From assembly GCA_017434885.1 (NCBI GenBank), contig JAFSGE010000056.1, positions 62,001-126,000 on the forward strand: a DNA stretch of 64,000 nt, written 5' to 3'. The position numbers were made by a program, and so were the translations under genes. The notes beneath the pieces were generated by a model. It was not told the origin of the DNA and made no database searches. It was given only the letters and a program-made list of their open reading frames with translations. Shown in pieces: positions 24,823 through 33,067 of this stretch (within the stretch, counting starts at the first letter, position 1; the number at the start of each line of letters is the position of its first letter). Source of the DNA: Lachnospiraceae bacterium. Its GTDB lineage: Bacteria; Bacillota; Clostridia; Lachnospirales; Lachnospiraceae.

Positions 24823-25428
24823 TCAAAAAAATTTTGAAACATCTGTCATAATCAATGGATTTACATAACTTTCCAAAACGCATCCAATTATCACTACACC
24901 AAATATCCACAGGACCATCAGAAATTGCCTGAACCATTGCCTTTTTGCAGAACGATATGCGGGCCAGAGATTTCTTGACGGAAAATACAGAAAAGTGCAA
25001 TTCTGATATGCCCATAGCAGCATCATAATCCCTGCCGGTATCAATAACAATTGCTGTGGAAAAAAGCTTGCAAAAATAAAAAGCATCCCCTTTACTCCAA
25101 AGCGGATTACCGCTGCTGTCATAGTCATTCCCATTAAAACTCCTTGCCGTATCATCTCTGCATAAACAGTAAAAAAACCCAGAAACGTTGTAGAAAGAAG
25201 ACCAAAAAGAAGGTATCCCTTCATTCTTTTTTTGAGAACATACCAAAAAAAATTCCCGTTATTTACTTCTGCATACTTTAAGCGGTTTACGGCAGTATCA
25301 TTAAAAATTCCGTTTGACGTAAGCAACGTTTCCCGAAAACCATTCATCAGCAAAATCCCAAACAGAAAACTTACTGCAAATATCACAAACCACTTACGGT
25401 ATAGATTACTTCTCTCTCTTTGAAACAT
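24823..25428 (-). CDS. spoIIM: Stage II sporulation protein M (SpoIIM)
   Basis: 201 residues from the ATG at 25428; a GTG seven codons earlier is possible. Five membrane helices are visible, with the conserved LLFGLLSTTFLGFFTVYAEM and FASFFPQQLLLIPAGIMMLL stretches. SpoIIM is part of the SpoIIDMP machine that degrades peptidoglycan during engulfment of the forespore. SpoIID and SpoIIP are not in the window. Its presence supports a spore-forming host. The 219-base gap downstream (24604-24822) holds only a weak hairpin (24648-24681). Confidence 0.88.
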   Translation of the reverse strand: MFQRERSNLYRKWFVIFAVSFLFGILLMNGFRETLLTSNGIFNDTAVNRLKYAEVNNGNFFWYVLKKRMKGYLLFGLLSTTFLGFFTVYAEMIRQGVLMGMTMTAAVIRFGVKGMLFIFASFFPQQLLLIPAGIMMLLWAYQNCTFLYFPSRNLWPAYRSAKRQWFRQFLMVLWIFGVVIIGCVLESYVNPLIMTDVSKFF

Positions 25429-25473
25429 AGCCACCGCACTCTCCCACACTTGTACTTTTCTATGTATATGAAA

Positions 25474-25501
25474 AACAGGCAGCGCCTATGCACTGCCTGT
25501 T
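25474..25501 (-). terminator. Terminator of the ToxN gene
   Basis: On the minus strand AACAGGCAGTG and CGCTGCCTGTT pair over 11 bp (one G-U), 6-base loop, then TTTTTC. It lies 56 bases past the toxN stop. Confidence 0.75.
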
Positions 25502-25556
25502 CTATATATTATATGTTTGATTTTAAAAACTTTCGCTATAGTACTCAAATGCAAGG

Positions 25557-26138
25557 TTATAAATCACTGTGATTTATTGTATTATCTTCCCCCTGCAATT
25601 CCATCATATATGTATCACACAATTTTTCTAACGCCATGTAATCTAAGGCCGATTTAACATACCCCGCAGTCGTATCACATTCTTTCTTCTGTTTATATAT
25701 TAAATTAGCATTAGCCATAATTTTTTCTTTATTCTTTCTGATAAAAATAATCTCGTTTTGCACCAAATCCTTATATTCCACATCAGGTTCATTATCCAAA
25801 TCATATAATTCCAATTCTGATTCCGGAACCGGAATCATATGACTAATACGTAAAGTTCCCTTTAATTCCTTTTCTCCTGCCGTGTTTTTTACAACCATAC
25901 GAATAATTGGCACAATACTCTTTTTTATCGCACGATTTTCTCCCGCGATCTGATAATCAGTGTCCTTTGGCGAAGACATCGGAATATAATATTTATATCC
26001 GGATATTTCGATAACAACACCAACATATTTTCTTGTATGTGCTCTATTCTCTATTTTATTTGAATACACATTCGGCATTTCTTTTCTTAAATACGCTATG
26101 TATTCATCAGATACACTATATATTTTTAATTCACTCAT
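25557..26138 (-). CDS. toxN: ToxN/AbiQ family type III toxin endoribonuclease
   Basis: 193 residues, close to AbiQ and slightly longer than ToxN. The family core is visible: YIAYLRKEMPNVYSN near the N-terminus, then RKYVGVVIEISGYKYYIPMS with SSPK following, the most conserved block of this family, and a C-terminal helical part (CDTTAGYVKSALDYMALEKL). Family members cut RNA and cause stasis or abortive infection of phage; they are held inactive by a repeat RNA. Exactly that arrangement lies upstream: promoter, two 38-base repeats, terminator, then AGGAG 7 bases before this ATG. The gene is flanked by sporulation and nucleotide-metabolism genes, so the locus looks like a small accessory insertion. 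Confidence 0.88.
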   Translation of the reverse strand: MSELKIYSVSDEYIAYLRKEMPNVYSNKIENRAHTRKYVGVVIEISGYKYYIPMSSPKDTDYQIAGENRAIKKSIVPIIRMVVKNTAGEKELKGTLRISHMIPVPESELELYDLDNEPDVEYKDLVQNEIIFIRKNKEKIMANANLIYKQKKECDTTAGYVKSALDYMALEKLCDTYMMELQGEDNTINHSDL

Positions 26139-26162
26139 TCATTACTCCTCTTTAGAAAAAAT

Positions 26163-26189
26163 AAGGAAGCTGCAAGTTGCAACTTCCTT
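26163..26189 (-). terminator. Leaky terminator between the RNA antitoxin and toxN
   Basis: AAGGAAGTTGCA and TGCAGCTTCCTT pair over 12 positions (one G-U) with a 3-base loop, then ATTTTTTC on the minus strand. It touches the end of repeat 1. In type III systems such a terminator sets the ratio of antitoxin RNA to toxin mRNA. Confidence 0.8.
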
Positions 26190-26265
26190 GAGTTTAAAAT
26201 TCTCCACTGTATGGCAGGAGCTCTCCCGAGTTTAAAATCCTCCACTATATGGTAGGAGCTCACCC
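26190..26265 (-). repeat. Two tandem 38-bp antitoxin repeats
   Basis: Units 26190-26227 and 26228-26265 are 34/38 identical. A degenerate third unit may begin at 26266 (14 of 22 bases match). Confidence 0.85.
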
Positions 26266-26292
26266 GAAGATAGAATCTCTATCTGTAATTTC

Positions 26293-26321
26293 ATTATATG
26301 CATTTTTCTAAAAAATAGCAA
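26293..26321 (-). promoter_or_regulatory. Promoter of the type III toxin-antitoxin locus
   Basis: Minus strand TTGCTA (26316-26321), 17-base spacer, perfect TATAAT (26293-26298). Confidence 0.8.
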
Positions 26322-26336
26322 CATTTTTTGCCAAAA

Positions 26337-26885
26337 TCATATGTTGCTCAGATTAACATACTTCTCCTTGTATGCCAGAATCGCCGCCACTGTCTTGGAA
26401 TCCTCAATTTCCCCTGCATAAATCTTTGCAAGCAATTCATCCACAGTATATGCCTTTACATCAACAAATTCATCCTCGTCCAAATCCTGACTTCCGGGAG
26501 TTAATCCTGTTGCCACGTAAATGTCAATCTTTTCATTACAAAAGGCTACCGTTGTACGAATGGTTATCAAAAGTTCCAGTTTCTTGGCGCGATATCCTGT
26601 CTCTTCCGCAAGCTCACGCTCCGCAGCATCCTTGGTAGGTTCATCCGGTCCGTTTAAACCGCCTGCCGGAATCTCAATGGTGTATCTGTCAAGTGCGTTG
26701 CGATACTGGCTTACCATAATCAGTCTTCCTTCGCTGTCAACCGGCACCACTGCCGCCGCACCGTTATGCTTGATAAAATCCCATTTTACCACATTGCCGT
26801 TAGGCACCTGTACCGTATCCTGATAATAGTCGATGATGGCACCTTTTTGTACCAGGTCACGGGATAAACGCTTAAATTCTGTCAT
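26337..26885 (-). CDS. Nudix hydrolase, ADP-ribose pyrophosphatase type
   Basis: 182 residues. The Nudix box is complete: GLNGPDE then seven residues and RELAEETGY. Upstream PAGGL and the general layout (SRDLVQKGAIIDYYQDTVQ start) match ADP-ribose pyrophosphatases (NudF-like), which split ADP-ribose and related sugar nucleotides into AMP and a sugar phosphate. It starts two bases after the stop of the MocR-type aminotransferase, so the two are one operon. The exact substrate is not decided by sequence. Confidence 0.9.
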   Translation of the reverse strand: MTEFKRLSRDLVQKGAIIDYYQDTVQVPNGNVVKWDFIKHNGAAAVVPVDSEGRLIMVSQYRNALDRYTIEIPAGGLNGPDEPTKDAAERELAEETGYRAKKLELLITIRTTVAFCNEKIDIYVATGLTPGSQDLDEDEFVDVKAYTVDELLAKIYAGEIEDSKTVAAILAYKEKYVNLSNI

Positions 26886-26887
26886 AA

Positions 26888-28171
26888 CTATGCCTCCAGA
26901 AGCTTATTCACACTAACTAATTTCACACAAAGAACAAACAAATCTGCAGCAACTGCCAATTCTTCCGGTGTGGGGAAAGTAGGCGCAATACGGATATTGC
27001 TGTCTCTGGGGTCGTTTTTGTAAGGATAGGTTGCTCCGGCATCTGTCATAACAACACCGGCTTCCTTACACAGTCTGATAATTTCCTTTGCACATCCCTT
27101 TTTAGCATCAAAGGCAATAAAATAACCGCCGTTAGGTTTTACCCATGTACCGATGCCAAGACCGGAAAGTTCTCTGTCAAGCACCTTAAGCACTGCTTCA
27201 AATTTAGGACGCATAATGGCAGCGTGCTTCTTCATATGTTCTTTCATGCCATTCACGTCTTTAAAATATTTTACATGACGAAGCTGATTAATCTTATCAT
27301 AACCGATAGTCTGAATAGTCATGGTTTTCTTAATAAATTCCAGATTGGCAACAGAAGAAGCCACCGCTGCAATACCACTTCCGGGGAATGTCACCTTGGA
27401 AGTGGAACAAAATTCATAAACCATGTCAGGGTTTCCTGCTTTTTCACATTCGCTTAAAATTTCAAGTAAGCTGTCACTTCTGTCTTCATATAAATCATGA
27501 ATCACATAGGCATTGTCCCAAAAGATTCTGAAATCCTTTGCAACCGGCTTTAATGCTGCAAAGCGCTTTACTGTCTCGTCAGAATAGGTAATTCCCTGAG
27601 GATTGGAGTACTTCGGTACACACCAGATTCCCTTGATACTTTCGTCTGCGCTTACCAGTTTTTCTACCAAATCCATGTCAGGACCTGTCTGAGTCATGGG
27701 AATATTTATCATTTCAATTCCGAATTGCTCCGTAATTGCAAAATGTCTGTCATAACCGGGAACCGGACATAAGAATTTCACCTTATCAAGCTTGCACCAG
27801 GGTGTACTTCCCATTACACCAAACATCATGGAGCGGGCAATGGTATCATACATAATGGTCAGACTGGCATTACCACACACAATTACATTTTCTGCAGGTA
27901 CGCCAAGCATATCTCCCATTAACCTTCTCGCTTCCGGAATTCCCTCTAAAATACCGTAATTTCTGCAATCTACTCCGTCCTGTGTCTTTAACACGGAATC
28001 AGCATTGAGTACATTCATAAAATCCATTTCCATATCAAGCTGGGAAGCAGCCGGTTTACCGCGGGACATATCCAGCTTAAGACCTTTTGCCTTTACGTCC
28101 TCATATTCTTTATTTAACTGTTCCTGCAAAGAAAGAAGTTCTTCTCTGCTCATTTCCTTATATGCTTTCAT
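26888..28171 (-). CDS. PLP-dependent aminotransferase, MocR-type aspartate aminotransferase family
   Basis: 427 residues from the ATG at 28171, chosen because AGGAGG lies 10 bases upstream; an upstream-extended frame to 28225 has no ribosome site. Fold type I features: GNASLTIMYDTIARSMMFGV, WCVPKYSNPQGITYS (substrate loop with NPQG), FWDNAYVIHDLY, and the PLP lysine in CSTSKVTFPGSGIAAV. It lacks the HTH domain of true MocR regulators; the family (Aminotran_MocR) has aspartate aminotransferase activity in known members. It probably links aspartate/glutamate with 2-oxo acids. Confidence 0.87.
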   Translation of the reverse strand: MKAYKEMSREELLSLQEQLNKEYEDVKAKGLKLDMSRGKPAASQLDMEMDFMNVLNADSVLKTQDGVDCRNYGILEGIPEARRLMGDMLGVPAENVIVCGNASLTIMYDTIARSMMFGVMGSTPWCKLDKVKFLCPVPGYDRHFAITEQFGIEMINIPMTQTGPDMDLVEKLVSADESIKGIWCVPKYSNPQGITYSDETVKRFAALKPVAKDFRIFWDNAYVIHDLYEDRSDSLLEILSECEKAGNPDMVYEFCSTSKVTFPGSGIAAVASSVANLEFIKKTMTIQTIGYDKINQLRHVKYFKDVNGMKEHMKKHAAIMRPKFEAVLKVLDRELSGLGIGTWVKPNGGYFIAFDAKKGCAKEIIRLCKEAGVVMTDAGATYPYKNDPRDSNIRIAPTFPTPEELAVAADLFVLCVKLVSVNKLLEA

Positions 28172-28241
28172 GGCACATATTCCTCCTGCGTCATTGATAT
28201 GGTATCGTTGCATAATTGTATACAATCATTCACTTCATATT

Positions 28242-28270
28242 ATTGTACTATAGCAAAGTAAATCCGACAA
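28242..28270 (-). promoter_or_regulatory. Promoter for the aminotransferase-Nudix operon
   Basis: Minus strand TTGTCG (28265-28270), 17-base spacer, TACAAT (28242-28247). Confidence 0.6.
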
Positions 28271-28380
28271 GTAAATTTTGCTAATTCTTTTTCCGAATAT
28301 TTTCCATCAAAAAAGATATTTTTATACAAATATTACAAAATTTCTGTTTGTTATTATCCTAAATAGAGTTTTAGGCACTA

Positions 28381-28413
28381 AAAAAGTCCAGAAAAATTTT
28401 TTCTGGACTTTTT
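28381..28413 (-). terminator. Terminator of the recA-recX-rny region
   Basis: AAAAAGTCCAGAAAAA and its complement fold into a long stem with runs of T on both sides; it follows the rny stop by 24 bases. Confidence 0.85.
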
Positions 28414-28436
28414 AATCTTAATTTTTAAATTTCCAA

Positions 28437-29981
28437 TTACTTCGCGTAATCAATAACACGTGATTCTCTGATAACGTTAATCTTAATCTGTCCGGGATAT
28501 TCCAGTTCAGCTTCAATCTGCTTGGAAATATCTCTTGCCAGAAGTACCATATCAGAGTCGGAAATCTGATCCGGAACTACCATTACACGAATCTCTCTAC
28601 CTGCCTGAATAGCAAAAGATTTGTCTACACCTTTGAAATTGTTGGTTATATCTTCTAATTGTTTTAATCTGCTTGTATAGGTTTCAAGCGTTTCTCTTCT
28701 TGCACCGGGTCTTGCTGCAGATATTGTATCAGAAGCTTGTACAATACATGCAATCAGAGACTGTGCCTCTACGTCGCCGTGGTGTGATTCCACTGCGTTG
28801 ATAACAACTGCAGATTCTTTGTATTTTCTACAAAGCTCAACACCGAGCTGAATATGGGAACCTTCCATCTCATGGTCAACTGCTTTACCGATATCGTGCA
28901 ATAAACCTGCACGCTTCGCTACTCTTACGTCAAGTCCAAGTTCAGCCGCCAATAAACCGGACAACTGTGCCACTTCAATAGAGTGCTTTAATGCATTCTG
29001 ACCGTAGCTTGTTCTGAACTTCATCTTACCGAGCAGTCTTACCAGTTCAGGATGGATACCGTGAACACCTACTTCTAAAGTAGCTGCTTCACCTTCCTCT
29101 TTAATCATTACTTCAACTTCTTTTTGCGCCTTTTCAACCATTTCTTCAATTCTTGCAGGATGGATACGACCATCTACAATCAGTTTTTCAAGGGCAATTC
29201 TAGCCACCTCACGACGAATCGGATCAAATCCGGAAAGAATAACTGCTTCAGGAGTATCATCAATAATTAAATCAACACCTGTTAAGGTTTCAAGAGTTCT
29301 GATGTTTCTACCCTCTCTACCGATAATTCTTCCTTTCATTTCGTCATTGGGAAGCTGTACCACGGAAATAGTAGTTTCTGATACATGATCAGCAGCACAT
29401 TTCTGAATGGCTGTCACTACATATTCCTTTGCTTTCTTGTCTGCTTCTTCTTTAGCACGGCCTTCCATTTCTTTAATCATAACGGCCGTTTCATGTTTCA
29501 CTTCATCTTCAACAATTTTCAACAAGTATTCTTTTGCTTGTTCGGAGGTTAAACCTGAGATTCGTTCCAGTTCCTGTAATCTTTGCTCGTTCAGCTTTGA
29601 GATTTCTTCACGCTGCTTGGCCATCTCTTCTTCTTTAGCAGCCAAACTTGCTTCTTTCTTCTCAATCGCCTCTGACTTCTTATCAATGGTTTCTTCCTTC
29701 TGCTGTACTCTGCGCTCATAACGCTGTGCTTCGGCACGACGTTCCTTGATTTCCTTGTCGAGTTCATTCTTGGTACGGATGGACTCTTCCTTCACTTCAA
29801 GCAAGGCTTCACGCTTCTTGGTTTCAGCAGTTTTCAGAGCTTCATCGATAATCTCTCTTGCCTTATCTTCTGCACTTCCGAGCTTTGCATCCGATACCTT
29901 CTTGTGGTAGTTGGTTGCAATCACCCAAGTCAATGCAGCAGCAACAATCAGAGTAACGATTACTGCTATCAAAACTTGCAC
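28437..29981 (-). CDS. rny: Ribonuclease Y
   Basis: 514 residues. N-terminal membrane helix ([20 protein letters not shown]), a long charged coiled coil (about 35-200, many KKE/EEE repeats), a KH domain with [15 protein letters not shown], then an HD domain with [15 protein letters not shown]. This is the membrane-bound endoribonuclease that starts mRNA decay in Firmicutes. AGGAGGTGC precedes the ATG. It follows recX by 104 bases, so it may share transcripts from recA as well as use its own promoter. Confidence 0.96.
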   Translation of the reverse strand: MQVLIAVIVTLIVAAALTWVIATNYHKKVSDAKLGSAEDKAREIIDEALKTAETKKREALLEVKEESIRTKNELDKEIKERRAEAQRYERRVQQKEETIDKKSEAIEKKEASLAAKEEEMAKQREEISKLNEQRLQELERISGLTSEQAKEYLLKIVEDEVKHETAVMIKEMEGRAKEEADKKAKEYVVTAIQKCAADHVSETTISVVQLPNDEMKGRIIGREGRNIRTLETLTGVDLIIDDTPEAVILSGFDPIRREVARIALEKLIVDGRIHPARIEEMVEKAQKEVEVMIKEEGEAATLEVGVHGIHPELVRLLGKMKFRTSYGQNALKHSIEVAQLSGLLAAELGLDVRVAKRAGLLHDIGKAVDHEMEGSHIQLGVELCRKYKESAVVINAVESHHGDVEAQSLIACIVQASDTISAARPGARRETLETYTSRLKQLEDITNNFKGVDKSFAIQAGREIRVMVVPDQISDSDMVLLARDISKQIEAELEYPGQIKINVIRESRVIDYAK

Positions 29982-30085
29982 TACAGGAGCACCTCCTTAT
30001 TAAATTTTCATTGTACGCTTATCTATATAGAATGTATGTAAGCTAAACATTCTAAAAACAAATTTACAACACTTAAATTTTAAAC

Positions 30086-30709
30086 TTAAATTGATGTTAT
30101 GTCAAGTGAAAGTGCATTTCTGATGCTATCAATTTGGAAACCTTTTCTGTATAAAAACGCGCAAAACTTTTGTTTTTCTTCAAAAGATGCTTCCACAGGA
30201 TTAAATTTCTTTTTTCTCATCCATGTAAAAATCTGTTCCCGCTCTAAATCTCCGCCGTTTTCTGAAAGCAGTTCTTCAAAACATTCCTCAATTATTTGTT
30301 TGTTAACGCCCTTTTGAAGCAGCGCATTTAACATCTGACTACGGGTTTTTGCTTCTTTGTAGCATTCAATATAGTCACTTGCATATTGTCTGTCATTCAA
30401 GTAACCGTATGATGCCACATAGGAAATAGCCACATCAGCAATTTCCTGCGGATATCCGCCTTGCAAAAGCTTATCTGTAAGCTGTTTAGTCGTATAGGGG
30501 CGCGCTTTCAACAGATTCATGGCACGAAGCTTGGCACGCTTCGGTAACAACTGTTCTGTAATCTCTGTATAAACCGTTTCCGGTATTTCCTGACCTTCCT
30601 TAAGCCGATATAAACGCAATTCGCCTTTGTATAACACAAAGGCGAACTCCTCATCAGTTGTAATTCTAACTCTTGATTTTGAAAGCTCAGTTATCTTGGT
30701 AACTGTCAT
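30086..30709 (-). CDS. recX: RecX regulatory protein
   Basis: 207 residues, with three tandem three-helix repeats, for example LKARPYTTKQLTDKLLQGGY and SYVASYGYLNDRQYASDYIE. RecX binds RecA filaments and limits their activity. It starts six bases after the recA stop and is therefore co-expressed in the SOS response. Confidence 0.92.
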   Translation of the reverse strand: MTVTKITELSKSRVRITTDEEFAFVLYKGELRLYRLKEGQEIPETVYTEITEQLLPKRAKLRAMNLLKARPYTTKQLTDKLLQGGYPQEIADVAISYVASYGYLNDRQYASDYIECYKEAKTRSQMLNALLQKGVNKQIIEECFEELLSENGGDLEREQIFTWMRKKKFNPVEASFEEKQKFCAFLYRKGFQIDSIRNALSLDITSI

Positions 30710-30715
30710 ATTATA

Positions 30716-31756
30716 TTATTCCTCGTCGTCATCATAAGGCGCTTCCTGCGCATTTTTAGTTCCGTCAAGACCAAAGTGTGCTCGTACCTTTGCGGTTACT
30801 TCGTCACAAATTGCCGGATTATCCTTAAGGAACTGCTTTGCATTTTCACGTCCCTGTCCGATTTTGTTTCCTTCGTAAGCGTACCATGCTCCACTCTTGT
30901 TAATAATGTTTACACTGGCTGCAAGGTCAAGCACATCACCTTCGTAAGAAATACCTTCACCAAACATGATATCGAATTCTGCTTCTTTAAACGGAGGTGC
31001 AATTTTATTCTTAACAACTTTTACTCTGGTTCTGTTACCGATTACTTCACCGCCCTGCTTCAAGGATTCAATCCTTCTGACATCCATACGCACGGAAGCG
31101 TAGAACTTCAACGCACGGCCACCGGTAGTTGTTTCGGGATTACCGAACATAATACCAACCTTCTCACGAAGCTGGTTGATAAACACAACCGTACAGTTTG
31201 ACTTGCTGATAACCGCAGTCAGCTTACGAAGTGCCTGTGACATCAGACGTGCCTGCAGACCTACGTGGGAGTCGCCCATATCACCGTCGATTTCTGCCTT
31301 GGGAACAAGGGCTGCAACAGAGTCAACTACTACGATGTCAAGAGCGCCGGAACGAACCATGGTCTCGGTAATTTCAAGTGCCTGCTCTCCGTTGTCAGGC
31401 TGGGAAATATATAAATTGTCAACGTCGACACCGATATTCTTGGCATAAACAGGGTCAAGGGCATGCTCTGCATCGATAAATCCGGCGATACCGCCCTTCT
31501 TCTGTACTTCTGCAATCATATGTAATGTAACAGTGGTCTTACCACTGGATTCCGGTCCGTAAATTTCAATAACTCTTCCCTTGGGAATACCACCAAGACC
31601 AAGAGCAATATCCAGGCTGAGAGAGCCTGTAGGAATCGTCTCTATATTCATCTGTGCAGCCGGGTCACCCAGCTTCATAACCGCGCCTTTACCAAACTGT
31701 TTCTCAATCTGTCCCAGTGCTGCGTCAAGAGCTCTTAATTTTTCATTCTTTTCCAT
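30716..31756 (-). CDS. recA: Recombinase RecA
   Basis: 346 residues from the ATG at 31756 (AAGGAG 10 bases upstream); a longer frame to 31825 would run through the LexA boxes and promoter. Walker A is GPESSGKTT, Walker B sits in [14 protein letters not shown], loop 2 region [20 protein letters not shown] is intact, and the C-terminal tail is acidic (DDDEE). It catalyses strand exchange and induces LexA self-cleavage. Two LexA boxes cover its promoter. Confidence 0.98.
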   Translation of the reverse strand: MEKNEKLRALDAALGQIEKQFGKGAVMKLGDPAAQMNIETIPTGSLSLDIALGLGGIPKGRVIEIYGPESSGKTTVTLHMIAEVQKKGGIAGFIDAEHALDPVYAKNIGVDVDNLYISQPDNGEQALEITETMVRSGALDIVVVDSVAALVPKAEIDGDMGDSHVGLQARLMSQALRKLTAVISKSNCTVVFINQLREKVGIMFGNPETTTGGRALKFYASVRMDVRRIESLKQGGEVIGNRTRVKVVKNKIAPPFKEAEFDIMFGEGISYEGDVLDLAASVNIINKSGAWYAYEGNKIGQGRENAKQFLKDNPAICDEVTAKVRAHFGLDGTKNAQEAPYDDDEE

Positions 31757-31776
31757 AAATACGTTCTCCTTTGATA

Positions 31777-31790
31777 GGAACATTTGTTCT
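31777..31790 (-). promoter_or_regulatory. LexA (SOS) box 1, downstream of the recA -10
   Basis: Minus strand AGAACAAATGTTCC matches the Firmicutes consensus CGAACRNRYGTTYC at 13 of 14 positions. Confidence 0.8.
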
Positions 31791-31796
31791 AAAAAG

Positions 31797-31825
31797 AGAA
31801 TAAAACAAACGTTCGATTTTGTCAA
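31797..31825 (-). promoter_or_regulatory. recA promoter
   Basis: Minus strand TTGACA (31820-31825), 17-base spacer, TATTCT (31797-31802). The second LexA box lies inside the spacer. Confidence 0.8.
31802..31815 (-). promoter_or_regulatory. LexA (SOS) box 2, inside the recA promoter spacer
   Basis: Minus strand CGAACGTTTGTTTT matches the SOS consensus at 12 of 14 positions; weaker in the right half-site. Confidence 0.6.
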
Positions 31826-31852
31826 CTGTTTTTTAGTTTCTTTTTATGAAAT

Positions 31853-31897
31853 TTATTTTAATACATTTAATGTCCAATAAAACTCCCTCATAGGCAT
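31853..31897 (-). CDS. Micro-ORF of 14 codons upstream of recA
   Basis: ATG at 31897 to TAA at 31853 encodes MPMREFYWTLNVLK. GGGAG lies 8 bases before the second ATG (31891), a better start that would leave 12 residues. It has three consecutive aromatic codons, Phe-Tyr-Trp. A promoter pointing this way lies at 32006-32034. It ends 28 bases before the recA -35 box. It could be a leader peptide, a true small protein, or chance; homologues in related genomes would decide. Confidence 0.35.
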   Translation of the reverse strand: MPMREFYWTLNVLK

Positions 31898-31999
31898 CTC
31901 TCCCTTCTCTCCTGTTTTTGCTTTGGATTGTTGGCAGATTATGCCGGATATGCAAAGCAGATTGGGTTGACAAACCGCGGGACCGGTCTGTCTGATACT
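31898..31999 (-). other. Possible structured leader RNA between an orphan promoter and the micro-ORF
   Basis: The predicted transcript from about 31999 holds a 9-bp stem GACAGACCG with CGGTTTGTC (31969-31992, one G-U, 6-base loop) and flanking ATGCAG/CTGC segments that could pair outside it. No known riboswitch class was recognised. This is most of the 308-base gap between recA and the 32065 gene. Confidence 0.35.
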
Positions 32000-32005
32000 G
32001 CATTT

Positions 32006-32034
32006 ACTATATCATACTTTATAGCTTGTCGCAA
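32006..32034 (-). promoter_or_regulatory. Orphan promoter upstream of recA
   Basis: Minus strand TTGCGA (32029-32034), 17-base spacer, TATAGT (32006-32011). It starts after the terminator of the upstream operon, so it is an independent start. Confidence 0.55.
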
Positions 32035-32046
32035 CCGGAAACAAAA

Positions 32047-32066
32047 AAGCAGGATTCCTCCTGCTT
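32047..32066 (-). terminator. Terminator of the yicC-pncC operon
   Basis: AAGCAGGA and TCCTGCTT form a perfect 8-bp stem, GGAA loop, then TTTTT on the minus strand. Its first arm overlaps the stop codon of the 32065-33048 gene. Confidence 0.8.
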
Positions 32067-33048
32067 AAAATTGTTTTTGATATTTTTGATAGTCCGAATA
32101 CGTTACGGTTACCCATCCGTCATAGTAGTTAAAACCGATTTCCATTCCAAGAGGCGTATAGAACGCAATCACCCAGTCTTCATCTGTCAGATAGGAAGTG
32201 ATCTCCTGATCAGACATGGCGGTCACATCACTGATTTCGCCATTTTGGATATCACTTCTTTTACGGAACTCCACGGAAAAATCATCATCCACCTCAAGAA
32301 GCTGTGAATTTTTTAAAACCATTCCTGTTTCCATATCCACATTCACGCAAATCACATAGCTCTCCAAAAATTCCTCTTCCAGATACACATATTCCACGTA
32401 AATGACGCTTAATACTTCCTCAGACATATAGGTTACATAGCCGGTGGTAGTATATTCATAATCACCGCTTCCTAAGTACTGCGCAATTTCTTCCACGTGT
32501 TCTTCCACAAAGATTAACTCCTGCTGCAATGTCCGGTTAATCCCCTCTAAATTGGGAACCTCCCCTGCTATCACCGGATATCGGAATTCCATGTGAAAAT
32601 TTCCGTCTTCTTCCGGAAGAAAATCGTCTCTTTCATAGATTTCAAAGGTGACGCTGTAGGGAAGGTCATCTCTTACGGCATCACCGAATTCATAATATTC
32701 CTGCCCGTAAAGAAATTCTTCATCAAACTCATATTCTTCGTCAAAGGTAAACTCTTCATCAAAGTGAAACTCATCTCCGAAAAATTCTTCCCCAAATATT
32801 TCTTCACTGTCTCTTTCGCCATACTCATCTGCTTTTCTGCGCTTTGAATACTCCTTATCGTCTTCGTCATCTTCCTCATATTCATAATGTTCGGATATCT
32901 CCCACTCATCCGAATCCATAAGAGTAAATAACGTATCATAAAACTGATATAAGCTCACAAAAAGTGCAATGATAAAAATAATAACTGCCGCTGAGATACC
33001 GCCTGCTAACGCCAATATTTTTCCGGTGGTCCACTTTTTCTTCATCCC
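32065..33048 (-). CDS. Membrane-anchored protein with an acidic aromatic repeat; function unknown
   Basis: 327 residues from the ATG at 33048 (AGGAAGGA upstream). A basic N-terminus and one helix (ILALAGGISAAVIIFIIALF) anchor it with the bulk outside. Residues about 45-115 are strikingly acidic, with a 6-7-residue F-D-E-E-F/Y pattern (FDEEFTFDEEYEFDEEF). The C-terminal ~200 residues vaguely resemble the DUF4163/DUF3298 module of RsiV-like proteins (PVIAGEVPNLEGINRTLQQE and a final VTYSDYQKY), but this is weak. It is the last gene of the conserved yicC-to-pncC operon, which makes it unusual there. No function assigned. Confidence 0.75.
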   Translation of the reverse strand, partial: GMKKKWTTGKILALAGGISAAVIIFIIALFVSLYQFYDTLFTLMDSDEWEISEHYEYEEDDEDDKEYSKRRKADEYGERDSEEIFGEEFFGDEFHFDEEFTFDEEYEFDEEFLYGQEYYEFGDAVRDDLPYSVTFEIYERDDFLPEEDGNFHMEFRYPVIAGEVPNLEGINRTLQQELIFVEEHVEEIAQYLGSGDYEYTTTGYVTYMSEEVLSVIYVEYVYLEEEFLESYVICVNVDMETGMVLKNSQLLEVDDDFSVEFRKRSDIQNGEISDVTAMSDQEITSYLTDEDWVIAFYTPLGMEIGFNYYDGWVTVTYSDYQKYQKQF

Positions 33049-33067
33049 AATTCCTTCCTGTGTTATC

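Larger units (their letters stand above)
26163..26286 (-). ncRNA. toxI: ToxI-like RNA antitoxin precursor
   Basis: The predicted transcript starts near 26286, 7 bases after the -10 box, opens with a perfect 6-bp hairpin GATAGA-GAT-TCTATC (26269-26283), continues through two tandem 38-base repeats (26228-26265, then 26190-26227) and ends in the terminator. The repeats differ at 4 of 38 bases, and two of those changes are compensatory: CTG-CCATA-CAG in one becomes CTA-CCATA-TAG in the other, which supports a conserved stem. In known systems each repeat is cut out by the toxin and folds into a pseudoknot that inhibits it. Confidence 0.82.

Noticed and set aside
26190..26265. Short direct repeats that might be a CRISPR array
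   Set aside because: Repeats are directly tandem without spacers, there are only two, and they precede a ToxN gene; they fit an RNA antitoxin.
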